Part shown: piece by piece, positions 32,281 through 41,369 of the stretch
How positions within the stretch are numbered: position 1 is the stretch's first letter
Layout of the letters: the number at the start of each line of letters is the position of its first letter
NCBI GenBank assembly: GCA_001897995.1
Contig: MKRV01000299.1
Span: forward strand, 1 to 42,446
DNA length: 42,446 bases
DNA from: Alphaproteobacteria bacterium 65-37
GTDB taxonomy: Bacteria; Pseudomonadota; Alphaproteobacteria; Reyranellales; Reyranellaceae
Direction: 5' to 3'
The notes under the pieces: generated by a model
Database searches by the model: none
What the model was told of the DNA's origin: nothing
What the model saw: only the letters and a program-made list of their open reading frames with translations
Program-made: the position numbers and the translations under genes

Positions 32281-33216
32281 CTTGCCGAGCCCGCCGCGGT
32301 CGCGCCGCGCCTCGTAGGCCTGGACCACGGCATAGGCCGTGCGCAGATGCGGCGCCGTAATGCCGTGCTTGCGCGCCCGGCCCAGCATGTCGCCGATCAC
32401 GTGCCGGCCCTCGATCGCCCCGCCCTTTTCGAGGTCGCCCAGCATCGAGGCCGCAAAGCCCGAGCCGCGCTGGGTCAGGTAGGTCTTGAGGTTGGCGATG
32501 CCCTTGTCGCCCGGATCGAAGCCTTCGGCGGCCGCCACCTTGCGGCACTCCTCGACGGTCTCGAGCATCAGGCCCTCGCCGTCCTCGGCCGCCATGATGT
32601 CTCCCGTCGTGCCGCGCAAGGTGCAGCACATGGCGGCGAGCGAGGTCAGCATGATCCACTTGTCCCAGAGATCCTGGTTGATGCGATCGTTCAGGCCGCC
32701 GTCGATGCCGGCCTTCTTGCAGGCCGCGTCGAGGTCCTTCAGCGACGGCCGCGCCGGCTGGCCGGAACGCTCGCCGAAGGACACACCGGCGAACGGGCTG
32801 GTGTGCAGCACCTCGCCGTTGGGGCCCAGCATGCCGCCGATGCGCGCCAGGCCGCCCGCCACCTTGTCGGCGCCGAACTTGGCATCGAGCACGCCGAAAT
32901 GGGCGTGGCCGTTCAGCATCGGCACGATGGTTGTGTTGGCGCCCACCGCCGGCGCGATCGACTCGATGGCCGAGTCGAGGTCGTAGGCTTTGCAGGCAAG
33001 GATGACGACGTCGTAGGGCCCGCCCTCGCCGCCCTTGGTCACGACCTTGACCGGCAGCACGGCATCGCCCTTGGGGCTCTTGATCACCAGCCCCTCGGCC
33101 TTGACCTTGGCGGCGCGCTTCTCGCGCAGCAGGAACGTCACGTCCGCGCCGGCCTGATGGAGACGCGCGCCGAAATAGCCGCCGACCGCACCGGCGCCGA
33201 GGATCAGGATCTTCAA
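32269..33216 (-). CDS. panE: Ketopantoate reductase (PanE/ApbA) family protein
   Basis: 315 residues. The nucleotide-binding motif LKILILGAGAVGGYFGARLHQAGADVTFL starts the protein. The C-terminal PanE domain contains NDRINQDLWDKWIMLTSLAAMCCTLRG and ARKHGITAPHLRTAYAVVQAYE. It should reduce ketopantoate to pantoate with NADPH, but family members with other 2-keto substrates are common and no other pantothenate gene is near. A TTG start at 33216 is favoured: AAAGGAG lies upstream and the TTG overlaps the HAD gene stop (TTGA). An in-frame upstream start at 33255 would overlap the HAD gene by more than 40 bases. The stop is embedded in a tandem repeat. Confidence 0.88.
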   Translation of the reverse strand: MKILILGAGAVGGYFGARLHQAGADVTFLLREKRAAKVKAEGLVIKSPKGDAVLPVKVVTKGGEGGPYDVVILACKAYDLDSAIESIAPAVGANTTIVPMLNGHAHFGVLDAKFGADKVAGGLARIGGMLGPNGEVLHTSPFAGVSFGERSGQPARPSLKDLDAACKKAGIDGGLNDRINQDLWDKWIMLTSLAAMCCTLRGTTGDIMAAEDGEGLMLETVEECRKVAAAEGFDPGDKGIANLKTYLTQRGSGFAASMLGDLEKGGAIEGRHVIGDMLGRARKHGITAPHLRTAYAVVQAYEARRDRGGLGKATK

Positions 33217-33923
33217 GACTTGGAACTCCTTTCCGCCAGCCAGCCGGTGAGCCATGTCGTGAGGTCATCGGTCTGGTGATGGATGTGGCTGAGATCGGTA
33301 TCGACGGCCCGCTTCACGCTCTCGTCGGTGCGGATCCACACCGTACGCATGCCCATGTCGTAGGCCGGCTTGAGGTTGACCGAGATGTCGTCGGCCATCG
33401 CTGCACGCGCCGGATCGACGCCATGCAGGGTGACCAGCTTGTCGTAGATCTGGCGATGGGGCTTGGGCCAATAGTCGCCGGCGGCGACGTCGAAGATCGC
33501 CTCGAAGTGATGCGCCACGCCCAGCCGTTCCATGACCTTCTCCGCATGCGGCACGTCGCCTGCGGTGAAGATGATCTTGCGTCCCGGCAGGGCACGCAGT
33601 GCGGCCTCGAGCGCCGGATTGGCCTCGACCGGCGAGTAGTCGATGTCGTGCACATAGTCGAGGTAGTGCTTGGGGTCGACGCCGTGCAGGCTCATCATGC
33701 CGCGCATCGACGTGCCGTGGTCGCGCCAGTACTGCTTCTGCACGCGCCGCGCTTCCTCGGCATCGACCTTCAGCCAGTCGGCGATGTAGCGCCCGATGCG
33801 CACGTCGATCTGGGCGAACAGGTTGCAGCGCGCCGGATAGAGCGTGTTGTCGAGGTCGAACAGCCAGACATCCGGATCGGGCCCAAGGATATTGGGACTG
33901 CGGGGGTCTTGTTTTTGAGCCAT
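33213..33923 (-). CDS. HAD-superfamily hydrolase, pyrimidine 5'-nucleotidase type
   Basis: 236 residues. HAD motif I is VWLFDLDNTLYPARCNLF (nucleophile Asp and acid Asp in DLD). Motif II is FTAGDVPHAEKVMERLG, motif III KPHRQIYDKL, and motif IV AAMADDISVNLKPAYDMG. The LDNTLYP start and the helical cap place it with pyrimidine 5'-nucleotidases of the Sdt1/Phm8 type. It is cytoplasmic, with nucleoside monophosphates or other phosphomonoesters as likely substrates. It is coupled to the PanE-like gene by a 4-base TTGA overlap. The start ATG at 33923 is 61 bp from divergent rmuC. Confidence 0.9.
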   Translation of the reverse strand: MAQKQDPRSPNILGPDPDVWLFDLDNTLYPARCNLFAQIDVRIGRYIADWLKVDAEEARRVQKQYWRDHGTSMRGMMSLHGVDPKHYLDYVHDIDYSPVEANPALEAALRALPGRKIIFTAGDVPHAEKVMERLGVAHHFEAIFDVAAGDYWPKPHRQIYDKLVTLHGVDPARAAMADDISVNLKPAYDMGMRTVWIRTDESVKRAVDTDLSHIHHQTDDLTTWLTGWLAERSSKS

Positions 33924-33984
33924 GGCACGGTTGGCTTAGCCGCCAGCCGTGCGCTTGTCGAGGCGGCGGATTATAAGGGCCCCA

Positions 33985-35034
33985 ATGGATACGCTGACGA
34001 TCGTCCTCCTCGCGGCCATCGGCCTGCTGGTCCTGATCCTTGCCGCCATCCTGCTGCGCCAGAGCGGCAGCACCCGCGATGCCGAGCAGATGCGCCAGCA
34101 GCTCGGCCTGGCGCTCAGCCAGCAGGTCGAAACCGTGCAGCGGGTCGAGCGTTCGCTGCGCGAGCAGGAACAGGCGCTGAGCAAGGTGGTGCACGAGCGG
34201 CTGGACCGCACCGAGAAGGCCACCGGACAGATCGTCACCGACCTGCGCGAGCGCCTGGTGCGCATCGACGAGGCGCAGAAGAAGATCGGCGAGCTGTCGA
34301 CCCAGGTCGTGAGCCTGCAGGAAGTCCTTTCCAACAAGCAGGCGCGCGGCGCCTTCGGCGAGGTGCAGCTGAACGACCTGGTGGCCAGCGCGCTGCCGCC
34401 CTCGGCCTACGCCTTCCAGGTGACGCTCTCCTCGGGCGTGCGCGCCGACTGCCTGCTGAAGCTGCCGCATCCGCCAGGCCCGATCGCCATCGACGCCAAG
34501 TTCCCGCTGGAGAGCTATCGCGCGCTGCGCGCCGTAGCGCCGGGCGATGCCCAGGCCCTGCAGGCTGCGCAGCGGGCCTTCCAGCAGGCGATGCGCAAGC
34601 ACATCGCCGACATTCGCGACAAGTATGTCGGCGTGCCGGGCGAGACCGCCGAATCGGCGCTGCTGTTCCTGCCGTCCGAGGCGGTCTATGCCGAGCTGCA
34701 CGCCAACTTCACGGCGATCGTCGAGGAATCGTACAAGGCGCGCGTCTGGATCGTCTCGCCCACCACCATGATGGCCACGCTCAACACCGTGCGCGCCGTG
34801 CTGAAGGACGTGCGCATGCGCGAGCAGGCGGGCGAGATTCAGAAGACGGTCGGGCTTTTGCTGGACGACGTGAAGCGCCTCGACGAGCGTGTCGAGAAGC
34901 TCAAGTCACACTTTGCGATGACCGAGAAGGATCTCCGCGACGTCGATATTTCCGCTGACCGCATCACCAAGCGCGGTCAGCGCATCCTCGACGTCGACCT
35001 GGGCGACGATCCGCCGTCCTTGCCGAAGCTTTAA
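33985..35034 (+). CDS. rmuC: RmuC-family DNA recombination protein
   Basis: 349 residues, start ATG at 33985 giving MDTLTIVLLAAIGLLVLILAAILLR, a single N-terminal membrane segment. A coiled coil follows (LALSQQVETVQRVERSLREQEQALSKVVHERL). The RmuC domain follows, with KQARGAFGEVQLNDLVASALP, IDAKFPLESYRAL, LFLPSEAVYAEL and RVWIVSPTTMMATLNTVRAVLKDVRM. E. coli RmuC limits inversions at short inverted repeats, and the domain has a restriction-endonuclease-like fold. Cytoplasmic face of the membrane is inferred from the anchor. Confidence 0.95.
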   Translation: MDTLTIVLLAAIGLLVLILAAILLRQSGSTRDAEQMRQQLGLALSQQVETVQRVERSLREQEQALSKVVHERLDRTEKATGQIVTDLRERLVRIDEAQKKIGELSTQVVSLQEVLSNKQARGAFGEVQLNDLVASALPPSAYAFQVTLSSGVRADCLLKLPHPPGPIAIDAKFPLESYRALRAVAPGDAQALQAAQRAFQQAMRKHIADIRDKYVGVPGETAESALLFLPSEAVYAELHANFTAIVEESYKARVWIVSPTTMMATLNTVRAVLKDVRMREQAGEIQKTVGLLLDDVKRLDERVEKLKSHFAMTEKDLRDVDISADRITKRGQRILDVDLGDDPPSLPKL

Positions 35035-35053
35035 GCTCAACCCCCAAGCTTAA
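35031..35053. terminator. Inverted repeat covering both stop codons of rmuC and htpX
   Basis: TTAAGCT (35031-35037) and AGCTTAA (35047-35053) flank a 9-nt loop. The left arm contains the rmuC TAA and the right arm contains the htpX TAA on the opposite strand. A bidirectional 3' hairpin is plausible; no T-run follows. Confidence 0.4.
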
Positions 35054-36015
35054 CCCCAGGGGCCGCGGCCCGAATCCTGCGGAGTGGAGCCCCAGGGGCT
35101 GCCCGTCTGCGGGATGCTCGACCGTGCCGGACGCGACGCGCCGGCCGGCCGCGGGCTGTAGCCGCCGCTCGCCGCCATCGCCTGCAGGCGCGCGATGCGC
35201 TCCTCCATCGGCGGATGGGTCGAGAACAGGCTCGACATGCCACCGGCGGCGGCCAGCGGGTTGGCGATGTACATATGCGCCGTCGCCGGATTGCGCTCCG
35301 CCGCCTGGTTGTGAATTTGCTGCGTGCCGGCCTGCAGCTTGGCCAGCGCCGAGGCGAGCCACATCGGCTGGCCGCAGATCTCGGCGCCCATGCGGTCGGC
35401 CTCGTACTCCCGGCCGCGGCTGATCGCCATCTGCACCAGCATGGCCGCCATCGGCGCCAGGATCATCGCCGCGATCGCCACGATCGGATTGACCATCGGC
35501 CGGCCTTCCGAATCGCGGCCGCCGCCCATCAGGCCGCCGAAGCTCGCCAGCATGCCGAGCGCGCCCGAAAGCGTCGCCGCGACGGTCATGATCAGGGTGT
35601 CGCGATGGCGGACGTGGCTGAGCTCGTGCGCCATCACGCCCGCGATCTCCTCGCGCGACAGGTTGCGCAGCAGGCCGGTGGTGGCCGCCACCGCGGCGTG
35701 CTCGGGATCGCGGCCGGTCGCGAAGGCGTTCGGCTGGTCCTCGTCGATCAGGTAGACCTTGGGCATCGGCAGGTTGGCGCGCTGGGCGAGCTGCTGGACG
35801 ATGCCGAAGAGTTCGGGGGCGGTCTCCGGCCCGACCTCCTGCGCGTTGCTCATGCGCAGCACCATCTTGTCGCTGTTCCAGTAGGCGAACAGGTTCATGC
35901 CGAGCGCCGCGACCAGCGCCAGCATGAGGCCGGTATGGCCACCCAACAGATAGCCGATGACCAGCACGAAGCCTGTCAGCACGGCCAGGAGGAGGGCAGT
36001 CTTGAAGTAGTTCAT
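35050..36015 (-). CDS. htpX: HtpX-type membrane zinc metalloprotease
   Basis: 321 residues. The start ATG at 36015 gives [26 protein letters not shown]; the open frame upstream is not HtpX-like. Two N-terminal membrane segments (residues 5-50) are followed by the zinc site [13 protein letters not shown] (HEXXH) and two further hydrophobic stretches. A downstream Glu in [12 protein letters not shown] completes the ligand set. The C-terminus adds a Ser/Gly/Pro-rich tail ([12 protein letters not shown]...). In E. coli it degrades misfolded membrane proteins together with FtsH. It is divergent from the SdhAF4 gene. Confidence 0.95.
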   Translation of the reverse strand: MNYFKTALLLAVLTGFVLVIGYLLGGHTGLMLALVAALGMNLFAYWNSDKMVLRMSNAQEVGPETAPELFGIVQQLAQRANLPMPKVYLIDEDQPNAFATGRDPEHAAVAATTGLLRNLSREEIAGVMAHELSHVRHRDTLIMTVAATLSGALGMLASFGGLMGGGRDSEGRPMVNPIVAIAAMILAPMAAMLVQMAISRGREYEADRMGAEICGQPMWLASALAKLQAGTQQIHNQAAERNPATAHMYIANPLAAAGGMSSLFSTHPPMEERIARLQAMAASGGYSPRPAGASRPARSSIPQTGSPWGSTPQDSGRGPWG

Positions 36016-36074
36016 GGCCGGAAAGATGGTTTCCAACTGTGGCGAAACAAGGCGGGCCGGCGCATCATGACAGC

Positions 36075-36242
36075 ATGACCGAGCCCAAGAAACCCACCCC
36101 GCCCGAGCCATCCAAAGCGGAGCCGGCTGCGCCTATCCCCTCCGAGAAGCCCAAGAAGGTCGAGGAGATCGGCGGCCCGCCCGGTCCCGAACCGACCCGC
36201 TACGGCGACTGGCAGTTCAACGGCAAGGTGACGGACTTCTAG
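36075..36242 (+). CDS. DUF1674 / SdhAF4-like succinate dehydrogenase assembly factor
   Basis: 55 residues from ATG at 36075. The N-terminal half is Lys/Pro/Glu-rich ([16 protein letters not shown]). The C-terminus [19 protein letters not shown] is the DUF1674 signature shared with mitochondrial Sdh8/SDHAF4, which binds flavinylated SdhA before complex II assembly. An in-frame ATG at 36039 would add 12 residues without family similarity. It ends one base before the FAD oxidoreductase gene begins, so the two are likely co-translated. Confidence 0.88.
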   Translation: MTEPKKPTPPEPSKAEPAAPIPSEKPKKVEEIGGPPGPEPTRYGDWQFNGKVTDF

Positions 36243-36243
36243 G

Positions 36244-37569
36244 ATGCGCAGCGACATCTTCCACCCCGAGTTCAAGGCCCAGCCCTGGTGGTGGGAGGCG
36301 TGGACGCCCAACAACACCCTGTCGCAGGACCCGCCGGCGCGCACCGACGTGGTGATCGTGGGCGCCGGCTATGGCGGCCTCTCGACCGCGCTCGAACTGC
36401 GCCGCAACGGCGTCGACGCCGTCGTGCTGGAGCGCGGCGATTTCGGGGTCGGCGCCTCGACGCGCAACGGCGGCATGATTTCGGGCGGCACCAACCTCGG
36501 CAAAGGGCTGGGCGGCAAGAGCCCGATCGCCGAGGAGTTCGAGCGCCTGAAGGCCGAGCTGATGGGAGCCGGCGCCGACTCGCTCAGCGTGCTGGAAGAC
36601 ATCATCGCGCGCGAGAAGATCGACTGCGGCCTGCATCGCAACGGCCGCTTCGTCGGCGCCTGGACGCCGCGCCACTACGACGATATGGCGACCAAGGTCG
36701 AGACCTACAACAAATACGCCAATGCCGGCGCCGCGATGGTGCCGCGCGAACGCCAGCGCGAGATGATCGCCTCCGACTATTACTTCGGCGGCATGTATGC
36801 GAGCCGCGCGGGCCATCTCCATCCCGCGCTCTACTACAAGGGCCTGCTGGAGGCTGCCCATCGCGCCGGCGCCGTCCTCTCAGCCCGCGTCGAGGCCGAG
36901 CGGCTGGAGAAGACCGCGACCGGCTGGCGCGTGCTCACCGCCAAGGGGCCGATCGAGTGCCGCGAGGTCGTGGTCGCGACCAACGGCTATACCGGCGATC
37001 TGACGCCGCGGCTGAAGCGCCGAGTCGTGCCGGTGGCCAGCCACATCATCGCGACCGAGCCGCTGCCCGAGCCGGCCAGCAAGCTGATCCCCGAGATGCG
37101 GGCGATCGGCGACACCAAGCGGGTGCTGACCTACTACCGGCCCTCGCCCGACGGCACGCGGCTGATCTTCGGCGGCCGCGCCCGCTTCACCGCCGCGCCG
37201 CCGGAAGTGAGCGCGCCGGCGCTCTACCAGTACATGATCGACCGCTTCCCGCAGCTCGCGGGCATCCGCATCACCCATGTCTGGACGGGCAACGTCGCCT
37301 TCGCACTCGACTACATGCCGCACATGGGCACCGACGAGGGCGTCCACTACCTGCTGGCCTGCAACGGCAACGGCGTCGCCATGATGACCTATCTCGGCAC
37401 CGAGACCGCGCGCAAGATCGCCGGCGGCCGCAACGTGCCGGTCAATCCGCTGGACGGCCGCGCCTTCCCCGAGCATCCGCTCTACAACGGCGATCCCTCG
37501 TGGTTCCTGCCGATCGTCGGCGCCTGGTACCGAACACGCGACTGGCTCGACCGGCGCCTGGCGGCCTGA
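36244..37569 (+). CDS. FAD-dependent oxidoreductase, DAO family (OrdL/PuuB-like)
   Basis: 441 residues. The Trp-rich N-terminus (FKAQPWWWEAWTPNN) and the FAD-binding motif VVIVGAGYGGLSTALELRRNG with VLERGDFGVGASTRNGGMISGG are typical of gamma-glutamylputrescine or amino-acid oxidases of the OrdL/PuuB type. Later blocks are VVATNGYTGDLTPRLKRRVVPVASHIIAT, GGRARFT and LACNGNGVAMMTYLGTETARKI. It probably oxidises an N-substituted amino acid or amine with O2 or a carrier. It lies one base after the SdhAF4 gene and 174 bp before the Glt-type transporter. That position makes a role in the same pathway possible, although the promoter in between argues for separate control. Confidence 0.9.
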   Translation: MRSDIFHPEFKAQPWWWEAWTPNNTLSQDPPARTDVVIVGAGYGGLSTALELRRNGVDAVVLERGDFGVGASTRNGGMISGGTNLGKGLGGKSPIAEEFERLKAELMGAGADSLSVLEDIIAREKIDCGLHRNGRFVGAWTPRHYDDMATKVETYNKYANAGAAMVPRERQREMIASDYYFGGMYASRAGHLHPALYYKGLLEAAHRAGAVLSARVEAERLEKTATGWRVLTAKGPIECREVVVATNGYTGDLTPRLKRRVVPVASHIIATEPLPEPASKLIPEMRAIGDTKRVLTYYRPSPDGTRLIFGGRARFTAAPPEVSAPALYQYMIDRFPQLAGIRITHVWTGNVAFALDYMPHMGTDEGVHYLLACNGNGVAMMTYLGTETARKIAGGRNVPVNPLDGRAFPEHPLYNGDPSWFLPIVGAWYRTRDWLDRRLAA

Positions 37570-37610
37570 TCGGCTTGTAGCATCCGCGGTGCTTATTCCG
37601 GCCGCTTCTA

Positions 37611-37654
37611 TTGACAGCTATTCGATATACTGGATAGTCGAATCCGGTATATCG
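37611..37654 (+). promoter_or_regulatory. Promoter with 32-bp palindromic operator for the Glt-opine operon
   Basis: TTGACA (37611-37616) and GATAGT (37633-37638) are separated by 16 bp, a good sigma-70 fit. Over the -10 lies an imperfect palindrome (37623-37654): CGATATAC and GTATATCG outside, GGAT and ATCC inside, symmetric about AGTCGA. That is 24 symmetric positions out of 32. The start of the binding-protein gene is about 90 bp downstream. The XRE-cupin gene in the operon is the obvious candidate to bind here, as an autoregulated repressor; that is inferred. Confidence 0.65.
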
Positions 37655-37743
37655 GACGAATGGCGGGCGGGGGCCAAGACCCCTTCGATAGAACGCGGGC
37701 CATAAGGGCAATCGCGCCCGATCTGGCCCCGGGGGAGACAGCG

Positions 37744-38613
37744 ATGAAGGCAAAGCACGCCCTGGCCGTGGCCGCAGTTCTCAGCATGGGTATCGCCGCA
37801 CCGGCCGCCGCGCAGACCGTCGATGCCATCGTCGCCAAGCTGCGCGCCACCGGCACGCTCTCGATGGGGTACCGCGAAACGCTCCTGCCCACCTCCTATC
37901 TCGACGAGAACAAGAAGCCGACCGGCTACGCGGTCGAGATGTGCCATCGCATCATCGACGAGGTGAAGAAGGAGCTGAAGCTCCCCGAGATCAAGGTCAA
38001 CTACGTCCCGGTGACGATCCAGACCCGCCAGGCGCTGGTCGCCAACGGCACGATCGACATCGAATGCGGCGGCACGGTCAACACTTTCGGCCGCAACAAG
38101 CAGGTCGACTTCTCGCCGGTCTCCTACGTCGCGGCCAGCCAGCTGCTGGTGCTCAAGAAATCCGGCATCGCGGACTTCAAGGATCTCAACGGCAAGATCG
38201 TGGCCGTCGCCACCGGCGGCAGCAGCGAGCCCGAGCTGAAGCACATCATCGAGGAGAACAAGCTCAATGTCCGCGTGCTGACGGTCAACGATCACGCCGC
38301 CGGCCTGATCGCGGTCGAGAGCCGGCGCGCCGACGCCTACTTCAACGACAACGCCGCCTTCTTCAGCCTGATCAAGCAGTCGAAGGCCCCGGACAATCTC
38401 GCCGTCGTCGGGCCGGAGTACGGCTACTCACCGCAGGGCTTTATGGTCCCGAAGAACAATCCGACCTTCCTCTGGATCGTCAATCACGCGATGGGCCAGA
38501 TGTTCAAGTCGGGCGAGGCCGAGAAGATCTACAACAAGTGGTTCGGGCCGTTCGGCGCCACGGTCGGGCCGAAGCTCAAGGCGGCCTGGGAGACCTTCTC
38601 CTATCCCGAGTGA
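37744..38613 (+). CDS. gltI: Glutamate/aspartate-type ABC transporter binding protein (GltI-like)
   Basis: 289 residues from ATG at 37744 (GGGGGAG upstream). The signal peptide is MKAKHALAVAAVLSMGIAAPAAAQ. The mature family-3 binding protein has TLSMGYRETLLPTSYLDENKKPTGYAVEM, IDIECGGTVNTFGRNKQVDFSPVSY and VNDHAAGLIAVESRRADAYFNDNA. The ECGGTVNT segment parallels ECGSTTNN of E. coli GltI. An acidic amino acid or a conjugate of one is the likely ligand. First gene of a six-gene operon ending in an opine-dehydrogenase-family enzyme, so an opine is a real alternative. The symbol reflects family, not proven substrate. Confidence 0.88.
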   Translation: MKAKHALAVAAVLSMGIAAPAAAQTVDAIVAKLRATGTLSMGYRETLLPTSYLDENKKPTGYAVEMCHRIIDEVKKELKLPEIKVNYVPVTIQTRQALVANGTIDIECGGTVNTFGRNKQVDFSPVSYVAASQLLVLKKSGIADFKDLNGKIVAVATGGSSEPELKHIIEENKLNVRVLTVNDHAAGLIAVESRRADAYFNDNAAFFSLIKQSKAPDNLAVVGPEYGYSPQGFMVPKNNPTFLWIVNHAMGQMFKSGEAEKIYNKWFGPFGATVGPKLKAAWETFSYPE

Positions 38614-38619
38614 CGCGCC

Positions 38620-39339
38620 GTGAACTACCGCTGGAACTGGGAAATCCTGCTGCAGGAGCCCTACTGGAGCTGGATCTGGAGCGGCCTCGAATGGACCCTC
38701 CTGATCAGCCTCTCCAGCTGGTGCGTCGCGCTCGTGGTCGGGACCCTGTTCGGGATCGCGCGGACGGCCTCGAACCGCGCCGTGCGGGCCGCGGCCGACA
38801 TCTATGTCGGCCTCTTCCGCAACGTCCCGCCGCTGGTGCAGCTCTTCCTCTGGTACTCGGTGTTTCCCGAAGTGCTGCCCGAGGCGCTGGGCCTTTGGGT
38901 GAAGCGCGACATGCCGAGCCCGCAATTCGTCACCGCCGCGGTCGCGATCGGCCTGTTCATGGCGGCACGCGTGGCCGAGCAGGTGCGGGCCGGGATCGGC
39001 GCGGTGGGGCTGCGCCTGCTGCCGGCCGCGCTCGCCACCGGCTTGCGGCCCTGGCAGGCCTACCGCCTGATCCTGCTGCCGCTCGGCCTGCGCGCCATCA
39101 CCAAGCCCTTGACCTCGGAGTTCCTGATCACGGTCAAGATGTCGTCGATTGCGCTCACCATCGGCGTTCTCGAGCTCACCGCCGAGAGCCGGCATATCGA
39201 GAACTACACCTTCCAGGGCTTCGAAGCCTTCGGTGTCGCCACCCTCATCTACCTGCTGCTGGGCCTCGGGGTGACCGGCGTGATGAGCCTCGTCGATCGC
39301 TATTTCGGCGGCGACAAGCTCAGGCGGGGCGACCGGTGA
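38620..39339 (+). CDS. gltJ: Polar amino-acid ABC transporter permease, GltJ-like
   Basis: 239 residues from GTG at 38620, six bases after the binding-protein stop. The N-terminus ([27 protein letters not shown]) and the blocks [32 protein letters not shown] and [15 protein letters not shown] closely follow E. coli GltJ. The EAA-type loop is [24 protein letters not shown]. It has about five membrane segments and forms the channel with GltK. Its stop overlaps the next start (GTGA). Confidence 0.92.
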   Translation: MNYRWNWEILLQEPYWSWIWSGLEWTLLISLSSWCVALVVGTLFGIARTASNRAVRAAADIYVGLFRNVPPLVQLFLWYSVFPEVLPEALGLWVKRDMPSPQFVTAAVAIGLFMAARVAEQVRAGIGAVGLRLLPAALATGLRPWQAYRLILLPLGLRAITKPLTSEFLITVKMSSIALTIGVLELTAESRHIENYTFQGFEAFGVATLIYLLLGLGVTGVMSLVDRYFGGDKLRRGDR

Positions 39340-39992
39340 GCAGCTTCGACTGGGGCATTATCTGGCGCGAAGCGCCCTTCCTCGCCCATGGCATGGCGCT
39401 CAGTGCCCTGCTGGTCGTGGTCGCGACGGCGGGCGGGCTGGTGCTGGGCGTCGTGCTCGCCCTGATGCGCCAGTCGTCGCGAAGCTGGCTGTCGGTCCCG
39501 GCGGCCGGCTACGTCACCGTCATGCGCTCCCTGCCGCTGGTGCTGGTGCTGTTCTGGTTCTACTTCCTGGTGCCCCTGGCGCTCGGCCGGCCGGTCGGAG
39601 CCCTGGCCTCGGCCCTGGTAGCCTTCGTGCTGTTCGAGGCGGCGTTCTATTGCGAGATCATCCGCGCCGGCATCGCCAGTGTGCGCGCCGGCCAGACGCA
39701 GGCCGCCCTGGCGACCGGCATGCGGCAAAGCCAGGTGTTCCGGCTGATCGTGGGACCGCAGGCGCTCCGCGCCATGGTGCCGCTGCTGCTCAACCAGATC
39801 ATCATCGTCTTCCAGGATACGTCGCTGGTCTATGTCGTGGCGCTGCGCGATTTCATGACCTCGGCCAGCATCGTCGCCGATCGCGATGGCCGGCCGACCG
39901 AGATGTATACGATCGTCGCCATCGTCTACTTCGTGATCTGCTTCTCCGCATCGAAAGCGGTCGAGATCTATCAAAGGGTCCCGGCGAGATGA
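39336..39992 (+). CDS. gltK: Polar amino-acid ABC transporter permease, GltK-like
   Basis: 218 residues. The start GTG at 39336 overlaps the gltJ stop by four bases. Blocks [38 protein letters not shown] and [30 protein letters not shown] match E. coli GltK closely. The EAA loop is [27 protein letters not shown] long in-frame open stretch upstream of 39336 is antigenic noise from the gltI/gltJ frames and was not used. Its end overlaps the ATPase start (ATGA). Confidence 0.92.
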   Translation: MSSFDWGIIWREAPFLAHGMALSALLVVVATAGGLVLGVVLALMRQSSRSWLSVPAAGYVTVMRSLPLVLVLFWFYFLVPLALGRPVGALASALVAFVLFEAAFYCEIIRAGIASVRAGQTQAALATGMRQSQVFRLIVGPQALRAMVPLLLNQIIIVFQDTSLVYVVALRDFMTSASIVADRDGRPTEMYTIVAIVYFVICFSASKAVEIYQRVPAR

Positions 39993-40717
39993 TCGAGATC
40001 AGCGACGTCAGCAAATCCTACGGCCGCACGGCCGTCCTGCGCGGCTGCACCGCCGCCGTGAAGCGCGGCGAGGTGGTTGTGGTCTGCGGTCCCTCGGGCT
40101 CAGGCAAGAGCACCCTGATCAAGTGCGTGAACGGCCTGGTGCCGTTCGACTCCGGAGCGATCCGCGTCGATGGCGTTTCCGTCGGTGACAAGGCTACGGA
40201 TCTGCCGGCGCTCAGGGCGCGCATCGGCATGGTGTTCCAGAACTTCGAGCTCTACCCGCACATGACGGCGCTGCAGAACGTCAGCCTGGCGCAGATCCAT
40301 GTGCTGAAGCGATCGCGCACCGAGGCCGACACCAAATCCCGGCAGTTGCTCGCGCGCGTCGGCCTCGCCGACAAGCTTGCCAGCCGGCCCGACCAGCTCT
40401 CCGGCGGCCAGCAGCAGCGCGTCTCGATCGCCCGCGCGCTCGCCATGGATCCGCAGGCCATGCTGTTCGACGAGCCGACCTCCGCCCTCGACCCCGAGAT
40501 GGTCAACGAGGTGCTGGAGGTCATGCAGGCGCTGGCGCTGGACGGCATGACCATGATGGTGGTGACCCACGAGATGGGCTTCGCGCAGCGCGTGGCCGAC
40601 CGCGTGCTTTTCATGGACGGCGGCGAGATCCTGGAAGACACGCCCAAGGCGGCGTTCTTTGCGCACCCCTCGACCGACCGGGCGCGCCAGTTCCTCGCCA
40701 AGGTCCTCAGTCACTGA
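39989..40717 (+). CDS. gltL: Polar amino-acid ABC transporter ATPase, GltL-like
   Basis: 242 residues from ATG at 39989, which overlaps the gltK stop (ATGA). It has Walker [20 protein letters not shown]-loop [13 protein letters not shown], signature [16 protein letters not shown], Walker [17 protein letters not shown] and H-loop [11 protein letters not shown]. This is the standard GlnQ/GltL form at the family length. It energises the permease pair from the cytoplasmic side. The regulator gene begins one base after its stop. Confidence 0.95.
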   Translation: MIEISDVSKSYGRTAVLRGCTAAVKRGEVVVVCGPSGSGKSTLIKCVNGLVPFDSGAIRVDGVSVGDKATDLPALRARIGMVFQNFELYPHMTALQNVSLAQIHVLKRSRTEADTKSRQLLARVGLADKLASRPDQLSGGQQQRVSIARALAMDPQAMLFDEPTSALDPEMVNEVLEVMQALALDGMTMMVVTHEMGFAQRVADRVLFMDGGEILEDTPKAAFFAHPSTDRARQFLAKVLSH

Positions 40718-40718
40718 A

Positions 40719-41369
40719 ATGCGGTCGATCGATCCGCCCGATATCGGCCCACGGCTGCAGGCCTCGCGCAAGGCGCAGGGGCTGACCCTGGCCGATCTCG
40801 CCGCCAAGTCGGGCGTCTCGCGCTCGATGCTGTCGGAGATCGAGCGCGGCAGCGCCAACCCGACCTATGGAACGCTCTGGCATCTCACCCGGGCGCTGGG
40901 CATCGACCTCAACGGCCTGATCAGCGGCGCCCGCGAGGCCCGCGAGGACGGCATCGACCTGCAGCCGCTGAACCTGACGCCGATCATCCGCAGCACCGAC
41001 GGCAGCTGCACCCTGCAGATCCTGTCGCCGGTCGCGATGGTGTCGCTGGTCGAATGGTACCTGCTCAGCTTCGCGCCCGGCGGCAGTCTGGTCAGCGATC
41101 CCCATGGCGCCGGCACGGTCGAGCATCTGCACTGCATCGAAGGCGGGATCGTGGTGCGCAGCGCCAAGTCGGAGATCGCGCTCGGCGCCGGCGAGACGGC
41201 GCGCTACGCCGCCGACGTGCCGCACGCCTTGACCAGCGTCGGCAAGAAAGGCGCCAAGGCCTTTCTCGTGGTGGCGTCCGGCGATGTCGGCCACGCCGGC
41301 AAGGCCAATCGTATGAGCAAGGCCAGTCGCGTGAACAAGACAGGTCGCGCCAAGAGGAGCAGCAAATGA
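40719..41369 (+). CDS. XRE-family transcriptional regulator with C-terminal cupin domain
   Basis: 216 residues. An N-terminal helix-turn-helix (GPRLQASRKAQGLTLADLAAKSGVSRSMLSEIERGSANPTYGTLWHLTRAL, residues 10-60) is followed by a cupin domain (about 105-195: LLSFAPGGSLVSDPHGAGTVEHLHCIEGGIVV, LGAGETARYAADVPHAL). The last 20 or so residues are a basic tail rich in Lys, Arg and Ser (KASRVNKTGRAKRSSK). Such regulators bind palindromic sites and sense a small ligand through the cupin, as PuuR and SutR do. Position inside the operon suggests it controls the transporter and dehydrogenase through the palindrome at 37623-37654. Confidence 0.92.
   Translation: MRSIDPPDIGPRLQASRKAQGLTLADLAAKSGVSRSMLSEIERGSANPTYGTLWHLTRALGIDLNGLISGAREAREDGIDLQPLNLTPIIRSTDGSCTLQILSPVAMVSLVEWYLLSFAPGGSLVSDPHGAGTVEHLHCIEGGIVVRSAKSEIALGAGETARYAADVPHALTSVGKKGAKAFLVVASGDVGHAGKANRMSKASRVNKTGRAKRSSK

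Noticed and set aside
32148..32333. Short minus-strand frame over the 3' repeat of the PanE-like gene
   Set aside because: Low-complexity Arg/Gly/Pro product generated by the tandem repeat and overlapping the PanE-like gene end.
37941..39335. Long in-frame extension upstream of gltK
   Set aside because: It reads through gltI and gltJ in another frame with low-complexity sequence. The GTG at 39336 with the GTGA overlap explains gltK fully.
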